A stretch of 64,000 nt of DNA from Streptomyces sp. NBC_01803 (GCF_035917415.1 NZ_CP109073.1:3246501-3310500), one strand, 5' to 3'; positions 18,546 to 28,021 are shown, numbered from the stretch's first letter. The notes: generated by a model not told the origin, from the sequence alone. Program-made: numbers and translations.

Positions 18546-19475
18546 GTGAGCGTGAGCGTGATTCAGACCGAGAGCCTGACCAAGCGGTACCCACGGGTGA
18601 CCGCGCTCGACCGGCTGACCGTGGACATCGGGCCGGGGGTGACGGGCCTCGTCGGGGCGAACGGCGCCGGCAAGTCGACCCTGATCAAGCTCCTGCTGGG
18701 GCTGGCCCCGGCGAGCGAGGGCACCGCCACCGTGCTCGGCCGGGACGCCGCCCGCGAGGGCGGCGCCATCCGCGAGCAGGTCGGGTACATGCCGGAGCAC
18801 GACTGCCTGCCGCCCGATGTCTCGGCCACCGAGTTCGTCGTGCACATGGCCCGCATGTCGGGGCTGCCCGCCAGCGCGGCTCGCGAGCGCACCGCCGACA
18901 CGCTGCGCCACGTCGGCCTGTACGAGGAGCGGTACCGGCCGATCGGCGGCTACTCGACGGGCATGAAGCAGCGCGTCAAGCTCGCTCAGGCGCTGGTGCA
19001 CGATCCGCGGCTGGTGCTGCTGGACGAGCCGACGAACGGTCTCGACCCGGCCGGGCGCGACGAGATGCTCGGCCTGATCCGGCGCGTGCACGCCGACTTC
19101 GGGATATCGGTCCTGGTCACCTCGCACCTGCTCGGGGAGTTGGAGCGGACCAGCGACCACATCGTCGTCATCGACGGCGGCAAGCTGCTGCGCTCCCAGG
19201 CCATCGCCGCGTTCACCGAGGTCACCGCGTCCCTGGCGGTGGAGGTCACCGACAGCGACGCCCACCCGGACGGCGCGGCGGCGCTGCTCGCCGCCCTCGG
19301 GGCGCGCGGTCTGACCGCCACCGCCGGGACCGGGCACCTGGTCTACGTGGACGCCGCCGACGAGGCGGTCTACGACGGGGTCCGCGACGCCATCACCGAC
19401 CTGGACCTGGGCCTGATCCGCATGGAGCAGCGCCGCCACCGCATCGCCGAGGTCTTCCAGGAGGCTGCCCAGTGA
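18546..19475 (+). CDS. ABC transporter ATP-binding protein (first of two in operon)
   Basis: A 309-residue cytoplasmic ATPase. Walker A is GANGAGKST, the signature region is YSTGMKQRVKLAQAL, Walker B LVLLDEPTNGLDP and the switch His lies in VTSHLLGEL. The C-terminal 85 residues follow the CcmA/YhaQ-type extension seen in multidrug or antibiotic exporters. GTG starts at 18546, 18552 and 18558 are all possible. It opens a four-gene operon ATPase-permease-ATPase-permease in which the first three genes overlap by four bases, so two related transporters or one four-component exporter are made. Substrate unknown. Confidence 0.9.
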   Translation: MSVSVIQTESLTKRYPRVTALDRLTVDIGPGVTGLVGANGAGKSTLIKLLLGLAPASEGTATVLGRDAAREGGAIREQVGYMPEHDCLPPDVSATEFVVHMARMSGLPASAARERTADTLRHVGLYEERYRPIGGYSTGMKQRVKLAQALVHDPRLVLLDEPTNGLDPAGRDEMLGLIRRVHADFGISVLVTSHLLGELERTSDHIVVIDGGKLLRSQAIAAFTEVTASLAVEVTDSDAHPDGAAALLAALGARGLTATAGTGHLVYVDAADEAVYDGVRDAITDLDLGLIRMEQRRHRIAEVFQEAAQ

Positions 19476-20368
19476 GCACGGAGACGCGCGGCGTCCGCGA
19501 CGCCCGCATCCACGACATCGGCTACCGCCACTACGAGGGCGAGCGCCTCGGCCGAGGCTATGCCCGGCTCTCCCTGGTCACGCACTCGCTGCGCGGCGCC
19601 TATGGCCTGGGCCGCTCCGCGCGCCACAAAGTGCTGCCGTTCGGGCTCTTCGCGATCATGACCATCCCCGCCATCGTGATGGTCGCCGTCGCGATCACCA
19701 CCGGGCTGGACGAGATGCCCGTCGAGTACACGCGCTACGCGCTGTTCATGCAGCCCATCCTCGGCCTCTACATCGCCCTGGCCGCACCGCAGATGGTCTC
19801 CCTCGACCTGCGGTTCAAGACGATCCCGCTCTACTTCTCGCGTCCCATCGACCGCGACGACTACGTGCTGGCGAAGTTCGCCGCGCTGACCGTCGCGCTC
19901 TTTCTCTTCATCTCCGTCCCGCTGATCATCGCCTACGCCGGCGGCCTGCTGGGCGAGCTCGGCTTCGGGGCCCAGACCAGCGGCTTCGCCCGCGGCCTGG
20001 TCGCCGCCGCCGTCTTCGCCGTGCTGCACGCCGGGATCGCGCTGCTGGTCGCCTCGCTCACACCGCGCCGCGGCTTCGGCGTGGCCGCGGTCATCGCCAC
20101 GCTGACCGTGCCCTACTTCGCGGTGACCGCCGTCCAGGTCGTCGCCAACGAGCAGGGCAACCCGGACGCGGTGGGCTGGCTCGGCCTCTTCTCGCCGGGC
20201 ACGCTGATGGAGGGCCTTCAGGCCAAGTTCCTCGGCGGGGACAGTGAGTTCCCCGACCATCTCATGCCGTCCGACGCGGTCGGCGCCTGCTATCCGCTGG
20301 TCATCGCCGCGCTGGTCGTCCTCTGCTTCTTCCTGCTGACACGTCGCTACCGGAGGGCGGGCCTGTGA
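19472..20368 (+). CDS. ABC transporter permease (ABC-2 type)
   Basis: A 298-residue membrane protein with about six helices, starting with a soluble leader containing HDIGYRHYEGERLGR, a motif common at the N-terminus of actinobacterial permeases of this kind. SLDLRFKTIPLYFSRPIDRDDYVLAKF corresponds to the cytoplasmic coupling loop that contacts the ATPase. GTG 19472 overlaps the upstream stop. It pairs with the ATPase at 18546-19475. Confidence 0.85.
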   Translation: MSTETRGVRDARIHDIGYRHYEGERLGRGYARLSLVTHSLRGAYGLGRSARHKVLPFGLFAIMTIPAIVMVAVAITTGLDEMPVEYTRYALFMQPILGLYIALAAPQMVSLDLRFKTIPLYFSRPIDRDDYVLAKFAALTVALFLFISVPLIIAYAGGLLGELGFGAQTSGFARGLVAAAVFAVLHAGIALLVASLTPRRGFGVAAVIATLTVPYFAVTAVQVVANEQGNPDAVGWLGLFSPGTLMEGLQAKFLGGDSEFPDHLMPSDAVGACYPLVIAALVVLCFFLLTRRYRRAGL

Positions 20369-21282
20369 CCACCATCAACATCGCCGCCGCATCCCGCTGG
20401 TTCGGGAACGTCGTCGCCGTCAACGACGTGACGATGGACATCGCCCCCGGCGTCACCGGCCTCCTCGGCCCCAACGGCGCGGGCAAGTCGACCCTCATCC
20501 ACATGATGAGCGGCTTCCTCGCCCCTTCCTCCGGCGCCGTCACGCTGGACGGCCGGCCGATCTGGCGCAATGAGGCGGTCTACCGCGAGATCGGTCTCGT
20601 CCCCGAGCGCGAGGGCATGTACGACTACCTCACGGGCGCCGAGTTCGTGCTCGCCAACGCCGAGCTGCACGGCCTGAAGGACCCGAAGGCCGCCGCCGGG
20701 GCCGCGCTGGAGACGGTCGAGATGACCGCCGCCGCCGACCGCCGCATCTCCACCTACAGCAAGGGCATGCGGCAGCGCGTGAAGATGGCCTCGGCCCTCG
20801 TCCACGAGCCGTCCGTGCTGTTGCTGGACGAGCCGTTCAACGGGATGGACCCGCGCCAGCGGATGCATTTGATGGAGCTGCTGCGCACGATGGGCGACGA
20901 GGGCCGTACGGTGCTGTTCTCCTCGCACATCCTGGAGGAGGTCGAGCAACTCGCCACCCACATCGAGGTGATCGTCGCCGGCCGGCACGCCGCGTCCGGG
21001 GACTACCGCAAGATCCGGCGCCTGATGACCGACCGGCCGCACCGCTATCTCGTCCGCTCCAGCGACGACCGGGCGCTGGCCGCCGCGCTCATCGCCGATC
21101 CGTCCACGACCGGCGTCGAGTTCGACGCGGGGGAGCGCGCGCTGCGCGTGCAGGCCGTGGACTTCGGCCGGTTCGCCACCCAACTTCCCCGGCTGGCACG
21201 GGAGTCCGGCATCCGGCTGCTGACGGTCTCCCCCTCCGACGAGTCCTTGGAGAGCGTCTTCTCCTACCTGGTCAGCGCGTAA
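20365..21282 (+). CDS. ABC transporter ATP-binding protein (second of two in operon)
   Basis: A 305-residue ATPase: Walker A GPNGAGKST, signature YSKGMRQRVKMASAL, Walker B VLLLDEPFNGMDP and switch His in FSSHILEEV. It shares the general layout of the first ATPase but is divergent, so this is not a recent duplication. The GTG overlaps the preceding permease stop (GTGA). It would work with the permease that follows. Confidence 0.9.
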   Translation: MTTINIAAASRWFGNVVAVNDVTMDIAPGVTGLLGPNGAGKSTLIHMMSGFLAPSSGAVTLDGRPIWRNEAVYREIGLVPEREGMYDYLTGAEFVLANAELHGLKDPKAAAGAALETVEMTAAADRRISTYSKGMRQRVKMASALVHEPSVLLLDEPFNGMDPRQRMHLMELLRTMGDEGRTVLFSSHILEEVEQLATHIEVIVAGRHAASGDYRKIRRLMTDRPHRYLVRSSDDRALAAALIADPSTTGVEFDAGERALRVQAVDFGRFATQLPRLARESGIRLLTVSPSDESLESVFSYLVSA

Positions 21283-21292
21283 GGAGAATTGC

Positions 21293-22018
21293 GTGATCTA
21301 CAACCCCACGGTCGCCCGGCTCACCTACCGGGCGCTGCTCGGCCGCCGCCGGGCGCTCGTCCTGCTCGCGCTGCCCACCCTGCTGCTGGTGATCGCCGTT
21401 GTGGTGCGGGCGCTCGGCGGCGCCGACGACCGGGCCGCCACCGAGATCCTGGGCGGCTTCGCGCTCGCCTCGATGGTGCCGCTGATCGGTGTCATCGCCG
21501 GAACGGGCGCGATCGCCCCGGAGATCGACGACGGCTCGATCGTCTACCTGCTGTCGAAGCCGATCAGCCGCCGCACGATCATCACCACCAAGCTGCTGGT
21601 GGCGATCAGCGTCACCATCGCGTTCACCACCACGCCGATCCTGCTGGCCGGGATGATCCTCAACGACAACAGCCAGCAGATCGGCAGCGCGTACACCGTG
21701 GCGGCGGGCGTCGCGTCGGTCGCCTACAGCGCGGTCTTCCTGCTGCTGGGCACGGTGTCGCGGAACGCGGTGGTCTTCGGCCTGATCTACGCCCTGGTCT
21801 GGGAGGCGCTGTTCGGCAACCTGGTCCCCGGCGCCCGCACGCTGAGCATCCAGCAGTGGTCCCTCGCCCTGGCCGAGCGCGTCGCGGCGGACGGTGCCGA
21901 CATCACCTCGGACGTCGCCCTGCCCACGGCCCTGATCCTGCTCGTGGTCGCCACCGCGCTCGGTACCTGGTACGCGGGCGAGCGGCTGCGGGTGCTGAAG
22001 GTGGCCGGCGATGAGTAG
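21293..22018 (+). CDS. ABC transporter permease (ABC-2 type)
   Basis: A 241-residue protein with about six hydrophobic helices. DDGSIVYLLSKPISRRTIITTKLL is the coupling segment, similar in kind to that of the other permease. A clear AAGGAGAA site (21282-21289) precedes the GTG start. It ends the ABC operon. The converging AraC-type gene begins its 3' end 12 bases later, with no obvious terminator hairpin in between. Confidence 0.85.
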   Translation: MIYNPTVARLTYRALLGRRRALVLLALPTLLLVIAVVVRALGGADDRAATEILGGFALASMVPLIGVIAGTGAIAPEIDDGSIVYLLSKPISRRTIITTKLLVAISVTIAFTTTPILLAGMILNDNSQQIGSAYTVAAGVASVAYSAVFLLLGTVSRNAVVFGLIYALVWEALFGNLVPGARTLSIQQWSLALAERVAADGADITSDVALPTALILLVVATALGTWYAGERLRVLKVAGDE

Positions 22019-22030
22019 CCGCGCCAGGGC

Positions 22031-23017
22031 TCAGCCCCGGGCGGGCGCACGGGAGTTGAACGTGCGCCGGTAGGCGGATGGCGAGATGCCGAGCGTGGCG
22101 CGCATGTGCTGGCGCAGGGAGTTGGACGTGCCGAAGCCGGCCCGGTCCGCGACCTGGTCGACCGATAGCACGCTGGACTCCAGCAACTGTCGTGCCAGCT
22201 CGACCCGTTGAGCCGTCAGCCACTGTCCCGGCGTGGTGCCGACCTCGGCGTGGAAATGCCGCGTGAAGCTGCGCACGCTCATCCGGGCGTGCGCCGCCAG
22301 CTCGGTCAGGGTGATCGGCCGTCCCAAGTGCTCCATCGCCCAGACCCGGGTGGCGGCCGTGCCGCTCGACTCCGGCTCCGGGACCGGCCGTTCGACATAC
22401 TGCGCCTGCCCGCCGTCGCGCCAGGGCGGGACCACGCAGCGGCGGGCGACCTGGTTGGCCACCTGGCTGCCGTAGTCGCGCCGCACCAGGTGCAGGCACA
22501 GGTCCACCCCGGCCGCCGCGCCCGCAGAGGTGAGGATCGTGCCGGTGTCCACGAAGAGCACGTCCCGGTCCACCCGCACCCGGGGGAACGTGCGCTGGAA
22601 GTGCGCGGCCTCCCGCCAGTGCGTGGTCGCCGGGTGGTCGTCCAGCAGCCCGGCCGCCGCCAGCACGTACGACGCGGTGCATATCGAGGCGATGCGGGTG
22701 CTCGGCCGCAGCCGCGCGAACGCGGCGGCCAGCTCCGGCGGCAGCGGCCCGCCCTCGCGCATGGCCCCCAGCTTCTCGGACGGCGTGATGACGAACGTGT
22801 CCGCCGCCGCCAGCGCCGAGGCGTCGTGCTCCACGGCGATCGCGAACCCGGCGTCGCCGCGCACCGGCCGCCCGTCGAGCGTGCAGGTGATCACCTCGTA
22901 CAACGGCTCCCCGTCCGGCCCCTCGGCGCCGCCGAAGATCCGCGCGGGGATGCCCAACTCGAACGGGATCACCCCGTCCAGGGCGAGGACGACGACACGG
23001 TGCGGAGGAACGGCCAT
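22031..23017 (-). CDS. AraC-family regulator with DJ-1/PfpI domain (GlxA-type regulator)
   Basis: The 328-residue product has an N-terminal DJ-1/PfpI-like domain (VVVLALDGVIPFELGIPARIFGG; the nucleophile-elbow position reads ASICTASYVLAAAGLL, keeping a Cys) and a C-terminal pair of AraC helix-turn-helices (TELAAHARMSVRSFTRHF; VADRAGFGTSNSLRQHMRATLG). Such regulators normally activate neighbouring genes on sensing a small molecule. It is divergent from the oxidoreductase at 23088, with 70 bases between starts that contain three TGGCCA palindromes. This is a transcription regulator and not the GlxA copper oxidase. Confidence 0.9.
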   Translation of the reverse strand: MAVPPHRVVVLALDGVIPFELGIPARIFGGAEGPDGEPLYEVITCTLDGRPVRGDAGFAIAVEHDASALAAADTFVITPSEKLGAMREGGPLPPELAAAFARLRPSTRIASICTASYVLAAAGLLDDHPATTHWREAAHFQRTFPRVRVDRDVLFVDTGTILTSAGAAAGVDLCLHLVRRDYGSQVANQVARRCVVPPWRDGGQAQYVERPVPEPESSGTAATRVWAMEHLGRPITLTELAAHARMSVRSFTRHFHAEVGTTPGQWLTAQRVELARQLLESSVLSVDQVADRAGFGTSNSLRQHMRATLGISPSAYRRTFNSRAPARG

Positions 23018-23051
23018 GGCCAGATCCTGTCATACCCTGGCCATCTGGCCA
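23017..23051. promoter_or_regulatory. Candidate operator: three TGGCCA palindromes between divergent genes
   Basis: TGGCCA occurs at 23017-23022, 23038-23043 and 23046-23051 in the 70-base divergent spacer. The last two are separated by two bases, and the first overlaps the regulator's start region. Repeats in such a place are typical of regulator binding sites; assignment to the AraC-type protein is inference. Confidence 0.45.
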
Positions 23052-23087
23052 GTGCCGGTCGCCCGCCGGGCCGCGCAGGCTGGTGCC

Positions 23088-24038
23088 ATGAACGAGCACA
23101 CCGCCGAAGCACCAACGATGCGCGCCGTCAGCCTCCGCACCTGGGGCGCGCCCGATGTCCTCACCCTGATCGACACCCCCCGGCCCGCCCCCGGCCCGAC
23201 CGAGATCCTGGTCCGCGTGCATGCCGCCGGGGTCAACCCGACCGACTGGAAGTCCCGGCGGCACGGCGGCTTCGGGCTGTGGAACGACCCGGTGATCCTC
23301 GGCTACGACGTCTCCGGCGTGGTCGAGGCGGTCGGCACCGGCGTGACCCTGTTCCGGCCGGGCGACGAGGTGTTCGGCATGCCGCGCTTCCCGCACCAGG
23401 CGGGTGCCTACGCCGAGTATGTCGCCGCCCCCGCCCGCCACTTCGCCCACAAGCCCGCCGCGATCGACCACCCCCACGCCGCCGCGCTGCCGCTCGCCGG
23501 GCTGACCTCCCTCCAGGCCCTGACCGAGGCCGCCGGCGTGCTGCCCGGCCAGCGGGTCCTGATCCACGCGGCGGCCGGCGGCGTCGGCCACCTCGCCGTC
23601 CAGATCGCCAAGACGCTCGGCGCCCACGTCATCGGCACCGCCTCGGCCGCCAAGCACCCGCTGCTGCGCGAGCTGGGCGCGGACGAGCTGATCGACTACC
23701 GGACGACCGACTTCGCCGAGGTCCTCCGGGACGTGGACGCGGTCGTCGACACGATCGGCGGCGACTACGGGACCCGCTCCCTGCGTGTCCTGCGGCCCGG
23801 CGGCACCCTGGTCACGCTCGCCTCCCCCACCGACGCGCCGCCAAAGGCACCCGGCTTCCGCACCGGCTTCACCCTGGTCGAGCCGGACCACGCGGGCCTG
23901 AAGACGCTCGCCGAGCTGGTGACGGCGGGCCGCCTGCGCGCTGAGATCGACTCGGTCCTGCCGCTGGAGCGGGCCGCGAAGGCCCACGAGCTGGGCGAGT
24001 CGGGCCGCACGACGGGCAAGATCGTCCTCACGGTCTGA
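23088..24038 (+). CDS. NADP-dependent quinone oxidoreductase-like MDR protein
   Basis: A 316-residue zinc-free medium-chain dehydrogenase. GVNPTDWKSRRHG, GYDVSGVVEAVGTGV, LPLAGLTSLQAL, GQRVLIHAAAGGVGHLAVQIAK (AxxGxxG cofactor loop) and the C-terminal TTGKIVLTV are typical of the QOR family, which reduces quinones or enals with NADPH. No catalytic-zinc Cys/His set is present. Start ATG 23088 gives the usual family length. It is divergent from the AraC-type regulator, which probably controls it. Confidence 0.87.
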   Translation: MNEHTAEAPTMRAVSLRTWGAPDVLTLIDTPRPAPGPTEILVRVHAAGVNPTDWKSRRHGGFGLWNDPVILGYDVSGVVEAVGTGVTLFRPGDEVFGMPRFPHQAGAYAEYVAAPARHFAHKPAAIDHPHAAALPLAGLTSLQALTEAAGVLPGQRVLIHAAAGGVGHLAVQIAKTLGAHVIGTASAAKHPLLRELGADELIDYRTTDFAEVLRDVDAVVDTIGGDYGTRSLRVLRPGGTLVTLASPTDAPPKAPGFRTGFTLVEPDHAGLKTLAELVTAGRLRAEIDSVLPLERAAKAHELGESGRTTGKIVLTV

Positions 24039-24107
24039 CCTTCCGGAAGTGACGCGCGGGAGGAGGGCGGCCCTGCGTGATGTCGCGGACGGGCCGCGTG
24101 TCATCCC

Positions 24108-24121
24108 CCATACCCGTATGG
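24108..24121. promoter_or_regulatory. Short palindrome CCATACCCGTATGG
   Basis: A 6-base-arm inverted repeat with a two-base centre in the 429-base interval downstream of the oxidoreductase (24039-24467). No gene in the interval is convincing. It could be an operator or nothing. Confidence 0.3.
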
Positions 24122-24293
24122 TCGGACACCCTCGAAGAAGGCGGCCAGCTCCGCGCGTTGGGTGGCGATGGCGCGTCCGGGCGTGATGTGCCGATGTTCC
24201 CGGTGACGGTCTCGCGGGGCAGGCCGTGAATCCCTGACCGCGCCGAAATCACCCCGGAGGGGTGCTGTGTTGGCGGGGGCGGCGGTCAACGGG

Positions 24294-24381
24294 CCTGTGG
24301 ATTGTTGGGATTGGTCGTCCACAGGTGAGGAGTATCTGTGCAGGTCGCGTGCCTGTGCACAGCCTGTGGATAACTTTGCGG
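24294..24381. promoter_or_regulatory. DnaA-box cluster A, with 19-base repeat element
   Basis: The consensus DnaA box TTATCCACA lies at 24365-24373 (minus strand) within the 19-base element CCTGTGGATAACTTTGCGG (24363-24381). Upstream, CCTGTGGA (24294-24301) and TCCACAGG (24318-24325) form a perfect inverted repeat of two near-consensus boxes. The same 19-base element recurs exactly, inverted, at 26727-26745. The sites lie downstream of the HAD gene's 3' end and outside any gene. Confidence 0.6.
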
Positions 24382-24467
24382 CGGTCCGGTTGGCCGTGAC
24401 GCGGGGGCAGGTCAGGGAGGTGGCCCGGCCGCATGGTGGGAGCCGTCCGGAAAACCGCGCGACGGTC

Positions 24468-25334
24468 TCAGACGGTCGGCGGAACCGGGGAGAACAACGG
24501 CTCAAGGGTCTTGGCGATGCCGTCCGCGTCGTTCCCCGCGGTGATCTCGTCGGCTATGGCGAGGACTTCGGGGTGCGCGTCCGCCATCGCCACGCCGTGG
24601 GCGGCCCACAGCAGCATCGGGATGTCGTTGGGCATGTCGCCGAACGCGATCGTCTCCGACGCCTTCACACCCAGCCGGCGGGCCGCCAGCGACAGGCCGG
24701 TGGCCTTCGTCAGGCCCAGCGGCAGCATCTCCACCAGGTCGCGGCCCGAGACCACGATCGTCACCGAGTCACCGACCAACCCGCGGGCGGCGGACGCCAG
24801 TTCGTCGTCGGTCAGACCCGGGCACTGGACATAGAGCTTGATGACCGGCTCCGCGAACAGCGCCGTGCGGTCCACCTCGGCGGTGGAGAGCGGGACGCGG
24901 TCCCCGCCCCGGAAGCCGCTGTGCACCACCGCCTCGAAGCGGCCGTCCATCACGATCTCGCCGTCGAGGCCGTCCCGGTTGACCGCGACCGCGACCGGGC
25001 CGAGGCCGGTCTCCAGCCGCTCCAGCGCGTACCGCGCCACGGCGCGGTCCAGCGTGACCGACGTCAGCAGGCGGTGCTCCCCGGCGTGGTAGAGCTGGGC
25101 GCCCTGGCCGCACACCGTCAGACCCCGGTACCCGAGGTCGTCCAGGATGTGCCGCGTCGAGGCCACCCCCCGGCCGGTCACGACGAGGTGCTCCGCGCCC
25201 GCCGCCTGCGCGGCGACGAGCGCGTCCCGGGTGCGCTGCGAGATCGTGTGGTCGCCGCGCAGCAGCGTGCCGTCCAGGTCGGTCGCGACCAGCCGGTACG
25301 GAAAACGGCGCGGCAGCGACACCGCGCGCCTCAC
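24468..25334 (-). CDS. HAD-superfamily hydrolase, Cof/subfamily IIB (serS-coupled)
   Basis: A 288-residue HAD enzyme: [14 protein letters not shown] (nucleophile Asp), VTGRGVAS (motif II) and [13 protein letters not shown] (motif IV). The cap domain between them is of the IIB type. The GTG at 25334 overlaps the serS stop (GTGA), so the two are translationally coupled; the frame continues upstream inside serS but that is only the antiphase frame. The arrangement serS-HAD is conserved in Streptomyces. Its link to seryl-tRNA synthesis is unknown. It is a distant paralogue of the enzyme at 16540-17370. Confidence 0.88.
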   Translation of the reverse strand: MRRAVSLPRRFPYRLVATDLDGTLLRGDHTISQRTRDALVAAQAAGAEHLVVTGRGVASTRHILDDLGYRGLTVCGQGAQLYHAGEHRLLTSVTLDRAVARYALERLETGLGPVAVAVNRDGLDGEIVMDGRFEAVVHSGFRGGDRVPLSTAEVDRTALFAEPVIKLYVQCPGLTDDELASAARGLVGDSVTIVVSGRDLVEMLPLGLTKATGLSLAARRLGVKASETIAFGDMPNDIPMLLWAAHGVAMADAHPEVLAIADEITAGNDADGIAKTLEPLFSPVPPTV

Positions 25335-26611
25335 TTCGCCACCGGCTCCAGCACCTCGCGCCCGCCCAGGTACGGCCGCAGCGCCGCCGGGACCCGCACC
25401 GAGCCGTCCGCCCGCTGGTGATTCTCCAGGAGGGCGACGATCGTGCGCGGTACCGCGCACAGCGTGCCGTTCAGCGTGGCGAGCGGGCGGATTCCGGCGT
25501 CCTTCGTCCGCATCCGGATGGACAGGCGGCGCGCCTGGAACTCCGCGCAGTTCGACGTGGAGGTCAGCTCGCGGTACTTGCCCTGGGTCGGGATCCACGC
25601 CTCGCAGTCGAACTTCCTGGCGGCCGACGCCCCCAGGTCGCCGCTGGCCACGTCGATCACGCGGAAGGGCAGCTCCAGGGAGGTCAGCCACCGCTTCTCC
25701 CACTCCAGCAGCCGCGCCAGCTCCGCCTCCGCGTCGTCGGGGGCGACGTACGAGAACATCTCCACCTTGTCGAACTGGTGCACTCGGAAGATGCCCCGGG
25801 TGTCCTTGCCGTACGAGCCGGCCTCGCGGCGGAAGCACGGCGAGAAGCCCGCGTAGCGCAGCGGGAGCTGGTCCGCGTCCAGGATCTCGTCCATGTGGTA
25901 GGCGGCAAGCGGGACTTCGGAGGTGCCGACGAGGTAGAAATCGTCCTTCTCCAGGTGGTACACGTCCTGGGCGGCCTGGCCGAGGAAGCCGGTGCCCTCC
26001 ATGGCGCGCGGCTTGACCAGCGCGGGCGTGAGCATGGGGACGAACCCGGCCTCGGCCGCCTGCGCGACCGCCGCGTTGACCAGGGCCAGCTCCAGCAGGG
26101 CGCCGACGCCGGTCAGGTAGTAGAAGCGGGAGCCGGACACCTTCGCGCCGCGCTCGGTGTCGATCGCGCCGAGGACGTGGCCCAGGTCGAGGTGGTCCCT
26201 CGGGGCGAAGCCCTCGGCCTCGAAGTCGCGGATCGTGCCGTGCGTCTCGCGGACGACGAAATCGTCCTCGCCGCCCACGGGGACGTCGGGATGCACGATG
26301 TTGCCGAGCTGGAGCAGCAGCCGCTGGGCCTCGGCGGCGGCCTCGTCGCGCTCGGCGTCGGCGGCTTTCACCGCGCCGGACAGCTCGCCGGCGCGGGCCA
26401 GCAGGGCGGCCTTCTCGTCGCCCTGGGCGCGCGGGACGCGCTTGCCGAGCTGCTTCTGCTCGGCGCGCAGCTCGTCGAAGCGGGAACTGGACGACCGGCG
26501 CCGCTCGTCGGCGGAGATCAGCGCGTCGACGATGCCGACGTCCTCTCCACGGGCGCGCTGCGAGGCGCGCACTCGGTCGGGGTCCTCACGGAGCAGGCGA
26601 AGGTCAATCAC
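25331..26611 (-). CDS. serS: Seryl-tRNA synthetase
   Basis: A 426-residue class II synthetase. The first 110 residues form the antiparallel coiled-coil arm ([16 protein letters not shown] ... [16 protein letters not shown]) that grips the long variable arm of tRNA-Ser. The catalytic domain has motif 2 ([19 protein letters not shown], with [11 protein letters not shown]) and motif 3 ([21 protein letters not shown]). It charges tRNA-Ser with serine and also the selenocysteine tRNA where present. Start ATG 26611 gives [15 protein letters not shown], the standard N-terminus. It is first in an operon with the HAD gene; its promoter lies in the DnaA-box-rich interval upstream. Confidence 0.96.
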   Translation of the reverse strand: MIDLRLLREDPDRVRASQRARGEDVGIVDALISADERRRSSSSRFDELRAEQKQLGKRVPRAQGDEKAALLARAGELSGAVKAADAERDEAAAEAQRLLLQLGNIVHPDVPVGGEDDFVVRETHGTIRDFEAEGFAPRDHLDLGHVLGAIDTERGAKVSGSRFYYLTGVGALLELALVNAAVAQAAEAGFVPMLTPALVKPRAMEGTGFLGQAAQDVYHLEKDDFYLVGTSEVPLAAYHMDEILDADQLPLRYAGFSPCFRREAGSYGKDTRGIFRVHQFDKVEMFSYVAPDDAEAELARLLEWEKRWLTSLELPFRVIDVASGDLGASAARKFDCEAWIPTQGKYRELTSTSNCAEFQARRLSIRMRTKDAGIRPLATLNGTLCAVPRTIVALLENHQRADGSVRVPAALRPYLGGREVLEPVAK

Positions 26612-26702
26612 GGACCCAGGCTACCGGGGCGGGTCCCGGGGATTGCATCGGAAAAGCGCGGGGTGGCTTTTGAGGTGATTTGCCGGAAAGGTCGCCGGAA
26701 AG

Positions 26703-27010
26703 AAATCCACAGGTCAGGGGGCGATCCCGCAAAGTTATCCACAGGTGAGTGGGGGGCTGTGGATGACGTGGTGGATTGTTCGGCGGCGCGGACGGTGCGG
26801 CGGAGAATTCCCCATTCAAACCGCTCTCACACTCACTTACGGAGGAAATCGCATCACGCTCAAGGGTTGTCCGGTGCGCGCGGGGTGACGAATCATGATC
26901 CAACAGCCTGTGCGCCACTTCGCTGCCGTAACGGGTATATGTCGATGATGTCCGATTCGGAGTGTCGACTTATGCACAGCACGCAGGGTGTCCTGTGGAT
27001 AACTTTCCGG
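26703..27010. promoter_or_regulatory. DnaA-box cluster B upstream of serS / downstream of pheA
   Basis: The 465-base interval 26612-27076 holds no convincing gene but three perfect TTATNCACA boxes: 26735-26743, 26970-26978 (TTATGCACA) and 26994-27002 (minus strand). TCATCCACA (minus strand of 26758-26766) and AAATCCACA (26703-26711) are near matches. The exact 19-base element of cluster A occurs inverted at 26727-26745, and a copy with one change at 26992-27010. The interval also has to contain the serS promoter, so DnaA could regulate serS or be titrated here. Confidence 0.6.
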
Positions 27011-27076
27011 ACACTCCACAGACTGTCAGATTCCACCCCCGGGCCCGCCCCCGTTCAGCCCCCGCTCAGTCCCCGC

Positions 27077-28021
27077 TCAGTCCCTCCGGGGGGCCTGCCT
27101 GCCGTCCAGGCAGCGTGTCAGCCAGTCCGCCGCCGTCAGGAAATCGGCGTCCGCCGTGCCCGCCCGCACCGTCGGCTCGACGTTGTCGTGGCGCGGATAC
27201 GACCCCAGATACCGCACGTCCGCGCACAGCCGCTTCAGACCCATCAGCGCCTCGCCGACCCGTCGCTCCGAGACGTGCCCCTCACAGTCCGCCGAGAAGC
27301 TGTACTGCCCGATGCCCTTGCCCGTGGGCCGGGACTCGATGCGGACCAGGTTCACCCCGCAGGTCGCGTACTCCTGGAGCACCTCCAGCAGCGCGCCCGG
27401 GTGGTCGCCGCGCAGCCACAGCACCACCGACGTCTTGTCCGCGCCGGTCGGCGCCGCCGGCCGGGCCGGACGGCCGACCAGCACGAAGCGCGTGGTGGCG
27501 TTGTGCGCGTCGTGGATGTCGGTGACCAGCGGTTCGAGCCCGTAAGTCGGGGCGGCGAACTCCCCCGCGAAGGCCGCGTCGAAACGACCCTCCTGCACCA
27601 GCCGGGCGCCGTCCGCGTTCGACGCCGCCGACTCCCACTGCGCCTCCGGCAGGAAACGCTCCAGCCAGCCCCGCACCTGCGGCTGTGCCACCGGGTGCCC
27701 GGTGACCGTCTTGATGTTCTCGATCGGCGTGCCGGGCCGGACCAGCAGCGCGAACGCGATCGGCAGCAGCACCTCGCGGTAGATCATCAGGGGCTCGCCC
27801 GAGGCCAGCTCGTCCACGGTGGCGGTGACGCCGCCCTCCACCGAGTTCTCGATGGGGACCAGCGCACCCGCCGCCGCGCCGGAACGCACGGCGTCGAGCG
27901 CGGCGGGCACGGAGATCATGGGCACCAGCTCGCGGGTGGCCGCCTCGGGCAGCGTGCGGAGCGCGGCTTCGGTGAAAGTCCCCTCGGGGCCGAGATAGGT
28001 ATAACGGCTTGCGGCTGTCAT
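27077..28021 (-). CDS. pheA: Prephenate dehydratase
   Basis: A 314-residue monofunctional enzyme converting prephenate to phenylpyruvate in phenylalanine synthesis. The N-terminal catalytic domain begins YTYLGPEGTFTEAAL, contains VPIENSVEGGVTATVDEL, and has TRFVLVGRP, the segment with the essential Thr-Arg-Phe. The C-terminal ACT domain has GALLEVLQEYATCGVNL and IESRP, the phenylalanine-binding motif for feedback inhibition. ATG 28021 is the start. It stands alone, with a 129-base spacer to the peroxidase gene upstream and the DnaA-box region downstream. Confidence 0.95.
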   Translation of the reverse strand: MTAASRYTYLGPEGTFTEAALRTLPEAATRELVPMISVPAALDAVRSGAAAGALVPIENSVEGGVTATVDELASGEPLMIYREVLLPIAFALLVRPGTPIENIKTVTGHPVAQPQVRGWLERFLPEAQWESAASNADGARLVQEGRFDAAFAGEFAAPTYGLEPLVTDIHDAHNATTRFVLVGRPARPAAPTGADKTSVVLWLRGDHPGALLEVLQEYATCGVNLVRIESRPTGKGIGQYSFSADCEGHVSERRVGEALMGLKRLCADVRYLGSYPRHDNVEPTVRAGTADADFLTAADWLTRCLDGRQAPRRD

